From NCBI GenBank assembly GCA_029210625.1, contig JARGFU010000023.1, positions 1-64,000 on the forward strand: a stretch of 64,000 nucleotides of DNA. The letters are read 5' to 3'. Shown here piece by piece: positions 46,838 to 59,304 of this stretch; positions within the stretch are counted from its first letter, which is position 1, and each line of letters begins with the position of its first letter. The notes under the pieces were generated by a model. That model had not been told where the DNA came from. It worked only from the letters and a program-made list of their open reading frames with translations, and did not search any database. This stretch comes from Deltaproteobacteria bacterium. Its GTDB lineage: Bacteria > Myxococcota > Myxococcia > SLRQ01. The translations under genes were made by a program, and so were the position numbers.

Positions 46838-48418
46838 ATGGGCGGCCCGGGGAGCAAGGGGCGCCGGCGCATCGTGGCCGCGGCCCGGGTGCTGGACCCT
46901 CACCTGCCGGCGGGCCCGCCCCTGCGGGGGGTCGAGCTCGACGGCGGCCGCGTCCGGCGGCTCCTCGGCGAGGCCGAGCTGGCCGCGCTGCCGCCCGCCG
47001 AGATCGAGGATCACGGCGACGCCACGATCCTCCCCGGGCTCTGCGACGCCCACCTGCACCTGGCGGGGCTGGGGCGCGGGCTGCGCCAGCTCGACCTGCG
47101 GGAGGCGGCCTCCCCCGAGGCGATCCGCGAGCAGGTCGCGGCGGCGGCCCGCGACCTCCCGCCGGGTAGCTGGATCCGCGGGCGCGGCTGGGATCAGCAC
47201 CGCTGGGAGGGCGCCGCCCTCCCCCACCGCGCCGTCCTCGACGCCGCCACCACCGAGCACCCCGTCTGGCTCGCCCGGGTGGACGGCCACGCCGCCTGGC
47301 TGAACGACCGGGCCCTGGCCCTCGCCGGGATCGACGCCCGCACCCCCGATCCGCCCGGCGGCACCATCGTCCGGGACGCGCGGGGCGAGCCCACCGGCGT
47401 GATCATCGACAACGCCCTCTCCCTGGCCGGCAAGGCGCTGCCCGAGCGCGACGCCGCGGAGCGGCGGGCCGACCTCCTCGCGGGCGTGGCCCACTGCCGC
47501 AGCCTGGGCCTGACCTCGGTCCACGACATGGGCACCCGCCCCCTGGATCTGCCGGTGCTGCGGGCCCTCGCCGACGAGGGCGCCCTCGACCTTCGGGTGG
47601 TGGTGTACCTGGACTGGGACGAGGCGGTGATCGCGGCGGAGCTCCCCCGCCCGCGCCAGGCCGGCGGCCTCCTGCCGATCGTGGGGGTGAAGCTCTACGC
47701 CGACGGCGCCCTCGGCTCTCACGGCGCGGCCCTGGAGGCCCCCTACCTCGACCGACCCGGGGAGCGCGGCCTGCTCCTGACCGAGCCCGCGGTGCTGCGC
47801 GAGCGCGCGCTGCGGGTCGCCCGGGCAGGCTATGACCTCGCGATCCACGGCATCGGCGACCGCGGCTGCCGCCACGCCCTCGAGGCCTTCGAGGCCGTGA
47901 GGGCCGAGGGGCACGCGGTGAACCTGCGCCTGGAGCACGCCCAGATCCTGGGCCCGGACGCCATCGAGCGGATGGTCCGCGCGCGGATCGTACCCAGCGT
48001 CCAGCCCACCCACGCGACCAGCGACATGGCCTGGGTCGAGGCGCGCCTCGGCAGCGAGCGGATGGCGGGCGCCTATGCCTGGCGCAGCCTGGCGGACGCC
48101 GGCCTCGTGCTCGCCCTGGGCTCCGACGCCCCCATCGAGCCGGCCGACCCCTGGTTCGGGATCCACGCGGCGGTGACCCGGCAGGACCGCCGGGGCTCCC
48201 CGGAGGGGGGGTGGCGGCGCTCGGAGGCCCTCTCCCTGGACGAGGCCCTGCGCGGCTTCACCTCCGGGGGCGCGCGGGCCGCCGGGCTGGAGGCGCCGGG
48301 GACCCTCCGGGAGGGCGCCCCGGCGGATCTGACGATCGTCCGGGGAGATCCCGCGGCCCTCCCGCCGGGGGACCTGCACCGGCTCGAGATCCTGGGCACC
48401 CTGCTGGGCGAGCCCTGA
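46838..48418 (+). CDS. YtcJ-like metal-dependent amidohydrolase
   Basis: 526 residues. The ATG directly follows the regulator's TAG. The amidohydrolase-3 fold shows the metal ligands His72 and His74 in LPGLCDAHLHLAGLG, and later LEHAQILGPDAIERM and ALGSDAPIEPADPW (metal Asp). The conserved VKLYADGALGSHGAAL is typical of the YtcJ group, whose members deacylate or hydrolyse N-formyl and related amides. It also has GWDQHRW. No signal peptide is seen, so it should be cytoplasmic. Substrate unknown. It ends 88 bp before the CehA-like gene. Confidence 0.9.
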   Translation: MGGPGSKGRRRIVAAARVLDPHLPAGPPLRGVELDGGRVRRLLGEAELAALPPAEIEDHGDATILPGLCDAHLHLAGLGRGLRQLDLREAASPEAIREQVAAAARDLPPGSWIRGRGWDQHRWEGAALPHRAVLDAATTEHPVWLARVDGHAAWLNDRALALAGIDARTPDPPGGTIVRDARGEPTGVIIDNALSLAGKALPERDAAERRADLLAGVAHCRSLGLTSVHDMGTRPLDLPVLRALADEGALDLRVVVYLDWDEAVIAAELPRPRQAGGLLPIVGVKLYADGALGSHGAALEAPYLDRPGERGLLLTEPAVLRERALRVARAGYDLAIHGIGDRGCRHALEAFEAVRAEGHAVNLRLEHAQILGPDAIERMVRARIVPSVQPTHATSDMAWVEARLGSERMAGAYAWRSLADAGLVLALGSDAPIEPADPWFGIHAAVTRQDRRGSPEGGWRRSEALSLDEALRGFTSGGARAAGLEAPGTLREGAPADLTIVRGDPAALPPGDLHRLEILGTLLGEP

Positions 48419-48506
48419 AGATCGAGGCCTCGCCGCCCTTACACCCCGGGCTCCATCCCGGATTCCCTTTGCCGGACGTGCTTTTCGGGGGCTAGTCTGC
48501 CGCCCC

Positions 48507-51083
48507 ATGAAGTCGACCGCACTCGCTGCCCTCGCCCCCCGCCGCCTCCTCCCCCTCGCCCTCGGCCTGGCCCTCGGGCTCGCCGGCGCGGGCTGCCCCG
48601 GTGATCCCGAGCCGCTGCCGGATCCCATCGACCTGACGGCGCGCCTCGAGGCCGGGCAGGTGCAGGCGGGCATCGTCGAGCACGAGGACGCCCTCATCGG
48701 CGGCCCCAAGGCCGAGGGACAGGTCGGCGACATCAAGCTCTACAACAGCCACGTCGCCTTCATCGTCGAGGGCGTCCGCCTCGCCAGCGGCTACCGCTAC
48801 TGGGGCGGCAACCTCGCCGACGCCGACCTCATCCGGCCCGAGGGCGAGCCCGGGCGAGACCTCTACGGCGAGGCCTTCTTCTCCTGGAACCTCGAGGTCT
48901 TCCAGCCCACCGACATCATCGTCGTCTCCGACGGCCGCGAGAGCGGCGAGGCCCACGTCCGCCTGACCGGCCGCTCGGTCCCCTTCGGCTTCGCCGAGAG
49001 CTTCCGGGACATCTTCGACGCCGACCCGGTGGACCTGGAGATCGCCTACGACTACCGGCTGGGTCCGGACGACCGGGCCCTCCACCTCACCATCAGCCTG
49101 ACGAACGTCGGGGACGCCACCTCGAACATCAACCTTCCCCTGGTCTTCTCCTCCCACGGGGACGGGGTCGAGGCCTACGCCCCGGGCCCCGGCTTCGAGG
49201 ACCAGAGCGCCGTGGCCAACCTCCCCTACTCAGGCGCGGTGGGCCGGGATCTCTCCTACGGCCTCATCGCCGCCGACGACGATCTGAACCCCCTCTTCGC
49301 CTACAAGGCCGTCTCCCTCACCACCCAGGAGGCCTACAACCTCCCGGCCGGCCGGACCACCACCCTCGACTACGACTTCGCCGTCAGCGAGCAGAGCGCC
49401 GCCGGCCTCGAGCTGGTCCGGGGCGACCTGCTGGGCTACCAGCCCGGCGCCCTGATCCGCGGCACGGTGAGCCTGCCGGACACGGTCGCGGACGAGACGG
49501 CCTGGGTGGCGGTGCGCGACGGCCTGAAGGTCGCCTCGCTCGCCCCGGTGGCGGCCGACGGCAGCTTCGAGGTGCCTCTCGAGCCCGGCCTCTACGAGGT
49601 GTACGCCTTCGCCTCCCAGCACCTGCCGGCCACCCCGGTGACGGTCGATCTCGGCGGCGGCGGCGAGGGCACGGCCAGCCTCTCGATCGATCGGGCGGCG
49701 CGGGTCACGAGCACCGTCACTGACACCAGCGGCAACCCCGTCCCGGCCCGGGTGACCTTCCTGCGGCAGGCGGGCACCGGCTCCCCCGAGTCGCCGTCGG
49801 AGACCCGCGCCATCTGGAGCTGGGGCCGGGGCGTGTCGGCGGTCGCCTACGTGATCGACGGCCCCGAGGAGGTCGTCCTCCCCGCCGGCTCCTACACGGC
49901 CTACGCCACCCACGGCCCCTCCTGGGAGATGGACCAGAAGGTGGTGACCGTCACCGAGGGTGAGAGCGCCTCGATCAGCTTCCAGATCGAGAAGGTCATC
50001 GACACCAGCGGCTGGGTCTCGGCCGACTTCCACATCCACGCCATGCGCAGCCCCGACTCGCGGGTGCCCTACGACATCCGGGCCAAGCAGGCCGCGACCG
50101 ACGACCTCGACATCCCGGTGCTCACCGAGCACGTCTACGTCTCCACCCTCCAGCCCATCGTCGACACGCTCGGCCTGGGCGACCGGGTCATCGGCATGGT
50201 GGGCCACGAGGTCACCACCTTCTCCTACGGCCACTTCAACGCCTTCCCCCTCGACTGGCGCCCCCTCGATCCCAACGGGGGCGCGGTCTACGAGCACGGC
50301 CGCAGCCCCCGCGAGCTGATCTCGGCCATCCGCACCCAGAACGGCGAGGCCGACGAGATCATCCAGGTCAACCACCCCCGCTCCCTCGGGCCGGGCGGCT
50401 ACTTCTCCTGGATCGGCCTCGACGCGGTCGCCGACACCACCAACAAGCCCGACGACTGGTCGCTGGAGTGGGACAGCATCGAGGCCTTCAACGGCGGCTG
50501 CAGCCGCGGCGGCGAGAACGGCGAGGCGGTGGACGACTGGATGGCCTTCACCTCCAACGGCTACCCGAAGACCCTCTCCTCGGGCTCGGACACCCACGAC
50601 GAGGACAGCCCCCCGGGCATCCCCCGCAACTGGATCCAGCTCGACAAGGCCGCGGTCGCCGCCGATCCCCAGGCCATCGTGGCGGCGGTCCGCGACCGCA
50701 GGCTGATCGTCTCCTGCGGGCCCTTCGTGGAGTTCGCGGCCGCCGACGGCACCCGCCTCGGAGGCCGGACCGGCGTCGACGGAAGCGGCGTGGCCAGCTT
50801 CTCGGTGAAGGTGCAGGCCCCCAGCTGGATGCAGCTCGACGAGATCCGGCTCCTCGAGAACGGCGTGCCGGTCACCTCGGCGAACATCGCGGCCGAGACC
50901 GGCGTCGTCCGCTTCGAGGGCACCCTCGAGCACACGCCGGCCGCCGACGCCTGGTACGCCCTCGAGGTGCTCGGCTCGGGCTCGAGCGCCCCGATGAGCT
51001 GGCGGGGGCCTCCCTACGCCCTCTCGAACGCCATCGAGATCGACGCCGACGGGGACGGCAGCTGGACCCCGCCGGGCGCCTGA
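48507..51083 (+). CDS. CehA/McbA-type metallohydrolase lipoprotein with PHP domain
   Basis: 858 residues, lipidated at Cys30 (LALGLAGAGC). Residues 40-500 are beta-rich, with an aspartate-rich N-terminal part and a carboxypeptidase-regulatory-like segment (VTSTVTDTSGNPVPARVTF). From about residue 505 a PHP-type phosphoesterase fold starts, with metal ligands in ADFHIHAMRSPDS, TEHVY, GHEVTTF, QVNHPR and SGSDTHD. This is the CehA/McbA-like family, which includes carbaryl hydrolase, but most members are phosphoesterases or hydrolases of unknown substrate. The lipid anchor places it in the periplasm or on the outer membrane. Nine bp separate its stop from that of the convergent aminotransferase. 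Confidence 0.88.
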   Translation: MKSTALAALAPRRLLPLALGLALGLAGAGCPGDPEPLPDPIDLTARLEAGQVQAGIVEHEDALIGGPKAEGQVGDIKLYNSHVAFIVEGVRLASGYRYWGGNLADADLIRPEGEPGRDLYGEAFFSWNLEVFQPTDIIVVSDGRESGEAHVRLTGRSVPFGFAESFRDIFDADPVDLEIAYDYRLGPDDRALHLTISLTNVGDATSNINLPLVFSSHGDGVEAYAPGPGFEDQSAVANLPYSGAVGRDLSYGLIAADDDLNPLFAYKAVSLTTQEAYNLPAGRTTTLDYDFAVSEQSAAGLELVRGDLLGYQPGALIRGTVSLPDTVADETAWVAVRDGLKVASLAPVAADGSFEVPLEPGLYEVYAFASQHLPATPVTVDLGGGGEGTASLSIDRAARVTSTVTDTSGNPVPARVTFLRQAGTGSPESPSETRAIWSWGRGVSAVAYVIDGPEEVVLPAGSYTAYATHGPSWEMDQKVVTVTEGESASISFQIEKVIDTSGWVSADFHIHAMRSPDSRVPYDIRAKQAATDDLDIPVLTEHVYVSTLQPIVDTLGLGDRVIGMVGHEVTTFSYGHFNAFPLDWRPLDPNGGAVYEHGRSPRELISAIRTQNGEADEIIQVNHPRSLGPGGYFSWIGLDAVADTTNKPDDWSLEWDSIEAFNGGCSRGGENGEAVDDWMAFTSNGYPKTLSSGSDTHDEDSPPGIPRNWIQLDKAAVAADPQAIVAAVRDRRLIVSCGPFVEFAAADGTRLGGRTGVDGSGVASFSVKVQAPSWMQLDEIRLLENGVPVTSANIAAETGVVRFEGTLEHTPAADAWYALEVLGSGSSAPMSWRGPPYALSNAIEIDADGDGSWTPPGA

Positions 51084-51092
51084 TCCCGGGCC

Positions 51093-52409
51093 CTACTCCA
51101 TCGCCGCGTCGGTGATCTCCAGGCCGCGGTCGATGATCTCGAAGCCCTCGAGGAGCTGCTCCTCGGTGATGCAGAGGGGCGGGTTGCACATGAACGAGCC
51201 CCACCGGATGAAGGTGAAGAGGCCGTTCTCCCGGAAGAAGGCGCCGAGCTTGGCCATCACGGGGCTGTTCTCGTTGTAGCCGGCGGCGCGGGTGCCGTCG
51301 GCGCTCTTCTGGAGATCCATCATGCCGAAGAGGCCCAGGCAGCGGCCCTCCTTCACGCTCGGGTGCTTCGCCTGGAGGCGGTCCATCTCGGAGCGCATCA
51401 CGCCCTGCAGCTTGGCGGCGTTCTCGATCAGCCCCTCCTCGACGAGGACGTTCACGGCGGCGAGGGCGGTGGCCAGCCCCATGGGGTGGCTGTTGTAGGT
51501 CAGGCCGCCCCAGAAGACGTTGGTCTGGAAGTGCTCGGCGATCGGATCGCGCATGGCCACCGCGCCCAGGGGCAGGTAGGAGCTGGTCAGCCCCTTCGCC
51601 ATGGTCACCAGGTCCGGGATGATGTCCCCGTGCTGGAAGGCCATGAGCTTCCCGGTCCGCCCGAAGCCCGCCATCACCTCGTCGCAGACGAGGAGGATGC
51701 CGTACTTCGTGAGCAGCTCGCGCAGACCCTTCAGGTACCCTTGCGGCGGCGGCAGGATGCCGTTGGTGCCGGTGACCGTCTCGATGAACATGGCGGCGAT
51801 GGTGCCCGGCCCCTCGTACTGGATGACCTCCTCCAGGTAGGCGAGGTTCTTGGCCGTGATCTCGGCCTCGGACTCACCCCAGGAGAAGCTGTAGGGCCAG
51901 GGATCCATCACGTGGACGACCCCGGGCACCCCCGGCTCGTTGGGCAGGCGGCGCGGATCACCGGTGAGCTGCATGCAGGCGTTGGTGCTGCCGTGGTAGC
52001 TGCGGTAGCGGGCGAGGATCTTCTGCCGGCCGGTGTAGTGGCGCGCGATCTTCATCGCGTTCTCGTTCGCCTCGGCGCCGCCCAGGGTGAAGAAGAAGGT
52101 GTTCAGATCGCCCGGCATCAGCTCCGCCAGCCGCTGGCTGAAGCGCGCCCGGATCTCGGTGGCGGTGCCCGGGAACGCGAAGAGGAGCTTGTCGGCCTGG
52201 TCCTTGATGGCCTGGATGACCTTCGGGTGACCGTGGCCGATGTTCACGCTCATCAGCTGGCTGTTGAAGTCCAGCCAGCGCGTGCCGTCGGGGGCGTAGA
52301 AGTAGACGCCCTCGGCCCGCTCGACCGGATAGGGGTTCACCGTGGCGGTCGCCGCCCAGGTGTAGAGAGTGTGCTTCTTGCAGAGGTCGACGATCTCTTG
52401 CTGGTTCAT
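51093..52409 (-). CDS. Class III omega-aminotransferase, likely beta-alanine transaminase
   Basis: 438 residues, PLP fold type I class III. It has NIGHGHPKVIQAI and FTLGGAEANENAMKIAR, the cofactor Asp in LLVCDEVMAGFGRTGK, and the Schiff-base Lys in LVTMAKGLTSSYLPLGA. Sequence alone cannot distinguish taurine, beta-alanine, diaminobutyrate and similar substrates. Being last in a set with dihydropyrimidinase, beta-ureidopropionase and CoA-acylating semialdehyde dehydrogenase, the best reading is beta-alanine to malonate semialdehyde (inference from context). It starts 21 bp after the mmsA stop. Confidence 0.9.
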   Translation of the reverse strand: MNQQEIVDLCKKHTLYTWAATATVNPYPVERAEGVYFYAPDGTRWLDFNSQLMSVNIGHGHPKVIQAIKDQADKLLFAFPGTATEIRARFSQRLAELMPGDLNTFFFTLGGAEANENAMKIARHYTGRQKILARYRSYHGSTNACMQLTGDPRRLPNEPGVPGVVHVMDPWPYSFSWGESEAEITAKNLAYLEEVIQYEGPGTIAAMFIETVTGTNGILPPPQGYLKGLRELLTKYGILLVCDEVMAGFGRTGKLMAFQHGDIIPDLVTMAKGLTSSYLPLGAVAMRDPIAEHFQTNVFWGGLTYNSHPMGLATALAAVNVLVEEGLIENAAKLQGVMRSEMDRLQAKHPSVKEGRCLGLFGMMDLQKSADGTRAAGYNENSPVMAKLGAFFRENGLFTFIRWGSFMCNPPLCITEEQLLEGFEIIDRGLEITDAAME

Positions 52410-52430
52410 GGGGGTTGAGATTCCAAAGAG

Positions 52431-53911
52431 TTAAGAGGTCCAGGTCTGGTCGGTCTGAAGGGCCCACTTGGTGGTGACCTTGCGCTGGCGGGTCCAGAAG
52501 CGGAAGCCGTCCCAGCCGCTCATGTTGCCGGGGCCGAAGGCCGAGTCGTTCCAGCCGCCGAAGCCGTAGGGGTCGCGGGGCACGGGCACGCCGATGTTCA
52601 CGCCGCACATGCCGGCCTCCATCCGGGCCACCACCCGCTGGGCGACGTCGCCGCTCTGGGTGTAGATGCAGGAGGCGTTGCCGTAGGGGTTGCCGTTCTC
52701 GATGGCCAGCGCCTCGTCGAGGTTCTTCACCCGCATGATCGAGAGCACCGGGCCGAAGATCTCCTCGCAGCCGGCGGGCATCTCGGGCGTCACGCCGTCG
52801 AGGATCGTGGGGCCGACCCAGTTGCCGCCCTCGACCGGGTTCACGCCCCGGCCGTCGAGGAGCACCTTCGCGCCGGCCTTCTCGGCGCCGTCGATGTAGC
52901 CGCGGATCTTCTTCGCCGCGCCCTCGGTGATGATCGGGCCCATGTCCTCGCCGGTGCGGATCTTGCCGGCCCGCTCCACGATGGCGTCGATGATATGCTG
53001 CACGTCGCCCACGGCGACGAGCACGGCGGCCGCCATGCAGCGCTGGCCGGCGCAGCCGGAGAAGGAGGCCACGATGTTGTCGGCCGAGACGTTGAGGTCG
53101 GCGTCGGGCACCACGATGAGGTGGTTCTTGGCGCCACCCAGGCAGTTGGCGCGCTTGCCGTTCGCCGCCGAGCGCGCGTAGACGAGCCTCGCCACCTTGG
53201 TGGAGCCCACGAAGCCCACGGCCTTGATGCCCGGGTGATCGGCGATGGCCTCGACGACCTCCTGGCCGCCCTGCACGAGGTTCAGCACGCCCTTGGGCAG
53301 GCCCGCCTCGGTGAAGAGCTCGGCCTGCCGGACCGCCGAGAGGGGCACCTGCTCGGAGGGCTTGAGGACGAAGGCGTTCCCGCCGACGAGGGCCTGCGGC
53401 ATCATCCAGAGCGGGACCATGAAGGGGAAGTTGAAGGGCGTGATCCCCGCCACGACGCCCAGGGGCTCGTAGTGGGTCTCGCAGACCACGCCGCGGCTCA
53501 CGAGCTGGCGCTCACCGTTGGCCCAGTTGGGCAGCGAGCAGCCGAGGTCCATGCACTCGATCCCGCGCAGCACCTCGGCCTTCGACTCGGCGAAGGTCTT
53601 GCCGTTCTCGTGGGTGCAGAGCCAGGAGAGCTCGTCGAGGTGGGCGAACATCAGCTCCCGGGCCTTGTAGAAGACCTCGGCCCGCTCGCGCATCGGCCAG
53701 GAGCCCCACTCCTTCTGGGCCTTCGCGCCGGCCTTCACCGCGGCGTCGACGTCGGCGGCGCTGCCGAGCCGCACCTTCGACATGGCCTTGCCGAAGCGAG
53801 GGTTGAGGACGTCGAGGGTCTGGCTGCCGGTGGGGTCGACCCACTCGCCGCCGATGTAGTTCCTCGCCTCGGGGTGCTCGGTGAAGTCGTTGGAGGTCGC
53901 AGTGAACTTGG

Positions 53912-53915
<4 letters not shown>
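52431..53915 (-). CDS. mmsA: CoA-acylating (methyl)malonate-semialdehyde dehydrogenase
   Basis: 494 residues, ALDH superfamily. It oxidises malonate semialdehyde to acetyl-CoA, or methylmalonate semialdehyde to propionyl-CoA, with CO2 release. The catalytic Cys lies in SGCAGQRCMAAAV, NAD site GFVGSTKVARLVY, and the MmsA-specific GITPFNFPFMVPLWM and AFGPGNMSGWDGFRFWT are present. In the pyrimidine-degradation context it removes the product of beta-alanine transamination. The start overlaps the permease stop by 4 nt (ATGA). Start MTKFTATSNDF at 53915. Confidence 0.95.
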
Positions 53916-56857
<2,942 letters not shown>

Positions 56858-56873
56858 CTAGCTCCTCTCTCTT

Positions 56874-57749
56874 TCAGTCGACGAGGTCGTCGTAGGCGTC
56901 CGGACGGCGGTCCCGGTAGAACTGCCAGGTGTTGCGGACCTCGTCGATCAGCCCGAGGTCCAGCTCGGCGACGACCAGCTCGTCCTCGTCCTCGGAGCCC
57001 TCGGCGAGGAACTGGCCCCGCGGGTTCACGAAGTAGCTGGTGCCGTAGAACTTGCCGATGTTCCAGGGGGCCTCCGTGCCCACCCGGTTGATGGCGCCGA
57101 CGTAGTAGCCGTTGGCGACCGCGTGGGCGACCTGCTCGATCTTCCAGAGGTACTGGGAGAGGCCGGCGACCGTGGCCGAGGGGTTGAAGATGATCTCGGC
57201 GCCGTTGAGGCCGAGCGCCCGCGCGCCCTCGGGGAAGTGGCGGTCGTAGCAGATGTAGACGCCGATGGTGGCGTAGCGGGTCTTGAAGACCGGGTAGCCG
57301 CCGTCGCCGGGGGTGAAGAAGAACTTCTCCCAGAAGCCGGCCACCTGGGGGATGTGCTGCTTGCGGTACTTCCCGAGGTAGGTGCCGTCCGCGTCGAGGA
57401 CCGCCGCGGTGTTGTAGTAGAGGCCCCGCATCGCCTTCTCGTAGACGGGCACCACGATGACCATCTCGTACTTCTTGGCGTAGGCGGCCAGCGCCTCGGT
57501 GGTCGGGCCGGGCACGGGCTCGGCGGCCTCGTACCAGCGGCTGTCCTGCGAGGGGCAGAAGTAGGGGCCGTTGAAGATCTCCTGCAGGCAGAGGATCTGG
57601 ACGCCTTGCTCGCCCGCCTTCTCGATCCAGGGGATGTGCTTGTCGAACATCGCCTTCTGGATCTCGGCCACCGGCCTCGACTCGTCGTTGATCGGATTCG
57701 AGAGCTGGATCAGGCCACACTTGACCTTCTGGATGCGGGTCTGGCTCAT
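56874..57749 (-). CDS. Beta-ureidopropionase (N-carbamoyl-beta-alanine amidohydrolase)
   Basis: 291 residues, nitrilase superfamily. The catalytic triad is Glu57 (LCLQEIFNGPY), Lys130 (YLGKYRKQHIP) and Cys167 (GVYICYDRHFPEG). The sequence is nearest to the bacterial beta-ureidopropionase/N-carbamoyl-putrescine amidase group; the operon context favours beta-ureidopropionase, giving beta-alanine, CO2 and ammonia. It is the first gene of the five-gene minus-strand catabolic operon. Upstream (57750-57836) no clear promoter can be named. Start MSQTRIQKVKCGLIQ at 57749. Confidence 0.92.
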   Translation of the reverse strand: MSQTRIQKVKCGLIQLSNPINDESRPVAEIQKAMFDKHIPWIEKAGEQGVQILCLQEIFNGPYFCPSQDSRWYEAAEPVPGPTTEALAAYAKKYEMVIVVPVYEKAMRGLYYNTAAVLDADGTYLGKYRKQHIPQVAGFWEKFFFTPGDGGYPVFKTRYATIGVYICYDRHFPEGARALGLNGAEIIFNPSATVAGLSQYLWKIEQVAHAVANGYYVGAINRVGTEAPWNIGKFYGTSYFVNPRGQFLAEGSEDEDELVVAELDLGLIDEVRNTWQFYRDRRPDAYDDLVD

Positions 57750-57836
57750 ACGGAGTCCCCCTATTCGAGCGGTGTCAGGAAAGCGCGCATCTTATCCCAC
57801 CCGGAGGGCCATTTCGAGGGCAATCGGCCCCGATCC

Positions 57837-57878
57837 GGCTGCGAGCTGCGAGCTGTGAGCTGTGAGCTTCGAGCTTCA
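57837..57878. repeat. Family B heptamer array at stop of MYXO-CTERM-like gene
   Basis: Six heptamers: GGCTGCG AGCTGCG AGCTGTG AGCTGTG AGCTTCG AGCTTCA. The minus-strand stop codon of the next gene (57876-57878) is the last three bases. The array lies in the 126-bp gap before the beta-ureidopropionase start and could terminate or separate the two transcripts. Confidence 0.9.
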
Positions 57879-58478
57879 GGCCCGAGAGCTACCGCCCGAC
57901 CGGCGCCGCCGGAGCAAGAGGCCCCCGACCAGGCAGAGCGCGACCGTCACGCCTCCACCGGCAAGGCCCGTCGAAGCGCATCCGAGGACGCAGGGGCTGC
58001 CACCCTCATGGGTGATCCGGGTCGGCTCCGACCAGGCGCCCACCCTCCCCTGGCGATCGACGGCCTGGATCCGGATCGTGAAGTCGAGGGGCGGCTGCCC
58101 CGTGCCGTCTCCCCAGGTGAAGGTCACCCGGCCCGCCTCCTGGGCCGAGACCACCTCGGTCAGCGCCATCGGCGCGTCGCCCGCGCTCACCTCGAAGTTG
58201 ACGCCGAGGTCGGCGTTCAGCGCGGCCGTCGGCCCCACCTGCAGCTCGAGGTAGCCCAGGTCCTTGCAGTTGCCGCTGCCCCCGTTCTTGCCGCAGCCCC
58301 GGCTGATGGACCAGTCGTCGATCGTGAGGGGGGGCAGATCCGCCTGGGGCGTCGGGTCGGAGACGCTCACCCCGAAGTCGGTGAAGAGCACCGGCGAGCA
58401 AGCCTCTGCCGGCCGGGCGCACAGTGAGAGAGCCAGTACGGCCACCGCAGACCCGAAGAGCAGGATCGAGCGCATCAT
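57876..58478 (-). CDS. Secreted protein with MYXO-CTERM-like C-terminal tag
   Basis: 200 residues from the ATG at 58478, with AGGA 8 nt upstream; an ATG at 58487 is the alternative start. The signal peptide ends in ARPAEA, cleaved before CSPV. Residues 60-165 look like a fibronectin-III-like beta-sandwich (LGYLELQVG, FTIRIQAVDRQGRVGAWSEP). The C-terminus has the three-part sorting pattern: a small Cys motif (CVLGCAS), a hydrophobic helix (LAGGGVTVALCLVGGLLL) and an Arg cluster (RRRR). This matches the MYXO-CTERM type tag, which is processed and anchored at the myxobacterial cell surface. Function unknown. A Cys-rich lipoprotein gene lies 43 bp upstream. Confidence 0.83.
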   Translation of the reverse strand: MMRSILLFGSAVAVLALSLCARPAEACSPVLFTDFGVSVSDPTPQADLPPLTIDDWSISRGCGKNGGSGNCKDLGYLELQVGPTAALNADLGVNFEVSAGDAPMALTEVVSAQEAGRVTFTWGDGTGQPPLDFTIRIQAVDRQGRVGAWSEPTRITHEGGSPCVLGCASTGLAGGGVTVALCLVGGLLLRRRRSGGSSRA

Positions 58479-58495
58479 GTCGATCATCCTAGGCC

Positions 58496-58524
58496 AGCTC
58501 GTAGCTCGTAGCTCGCAGCCCTCA
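58496..58524. repeat. Family B heptamer array at stop of Cys-rich lipoprotein gene
   Basis: AGCTCGT AGCTCGT AGCTCGC AGCCCTC, with the minus-strand stop codon (58522-58524) at its end. It lies in the 43-bp gap between two genes for exported proteins; the downstream one ends in the array at 57837-57878. Confidence 0.88.
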
Positions 58525-59205
58525 CGGTAGATCCGGCCGCGGCGCGCACGCCGCACACCCGTCGGCCCCCACCACGAACATCTCGACGGAAGTGTCACAA
58601 CCGGGATCCGGGCACGCCACATCCACACATCCCGCATAGGAGGGCTCGAAGGGCGGCGGCGCGCAGTCGCAGATCGGATCCTCGGGGTTGCAGCCGTAGC
58701 CGCAGTCGCAGTGGCCGATGTTCGTGACGGAGACGCAGCGGGCGACGGCCTCGCAGTCGCAGAAGCCCAGGTCGCTGCAGTCTCTCGAGGGGACGCAGAC
58801 CCCGCAGCCCTCGGCGTCCCGCTCGAGGATCTCCCCGGGCTGGCACTCGACGTAGGGGCAGGCCGCAGCCTGGCAGCCGAGGTAGGGGCCGCCTCCGCAG
58901 CCGCAGTCACAGGGATCCTCGCCGGGGCACTGGTAGTCGCAGGGGCAGAGGCAGCCCTCGGAGACGAAGCGGCAGGAGGGCTCCTGCCAGCAGCCGCAGA
59001 AGTCGCGGCCGAGGCACTGGATCTGACCACCGTCGGGACCCCCATCGAAGCCGCCATCGAGGCCGCCGTCGAGGCCGCCGTCGACGCCGCCGTCGGGGCC
59101 GGCGTCCCGGGCACCCGCGTCGTCGCTCCCGGAGGAGTGGATCGTGGAGGTCGCACCACAGGCAGTGGCGACGAGGAGCAGGAGGAGGAGGAGGAGAGAT
59201 CTCAT
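58522..59205 (-). CDS. Cysteine-rich lipoprotein with duplicated domain and DGG linker
   Basis: 227 residues. Signal MRSLLLLLLLLVATAC, lipidation at Cys16. An Asp-Gly-Gly linker follows (DGGVDGGLDGGLDGGFDGG), typical of myxobacterial lipoproteins. The rest is Cys-rich: 31 Cys counting the lipobox. It is two copies of a domain of about 70-75 residues. Copy 1 has FCGCWQEPSC, CDYQCPGEDPCDC and DAEGCGVC; copy 2 has FCDCEAVARC, CDCGYGCNPEDPICDC and GADGCAAC. The match between halves shows a tandem duplication. Many disulphides are likely after export. No enzyme motif is seen. It is divergent from preT; the gap between them carries the compound family-A hairpin. Confidence 0.82.
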   Translation of the reverse strand: MRSLLLLLLLLVATACGATSTIHSSGSDDAGARDAGPDGGVDGGLDGGLDGGFDGGPDGGQIQCLGRDFCGCWQEPSCRFVSEGCLCPCDYQCPGEDPCDCGCGGGPYLGCQAAACPYVECQPGEILERDAEGCGVCVPSRDCSDLGFCDCEAVARCVSVTNIGHCDCGYGCNPEDPICDCAPPPFEPSYAGCVDVACPDPGCDTSVEMFVVGADGCAACAPRPDLP

Positions 59206-59304
59206 CGGGGAGATCGTGAGCAGGAATCGTGCCGGGGACAAGCACCCGAAATGACGGCACAGGATCCGACGGTCACCACAGGATTCGTGCAAATGGCGCA
59301 GAAA

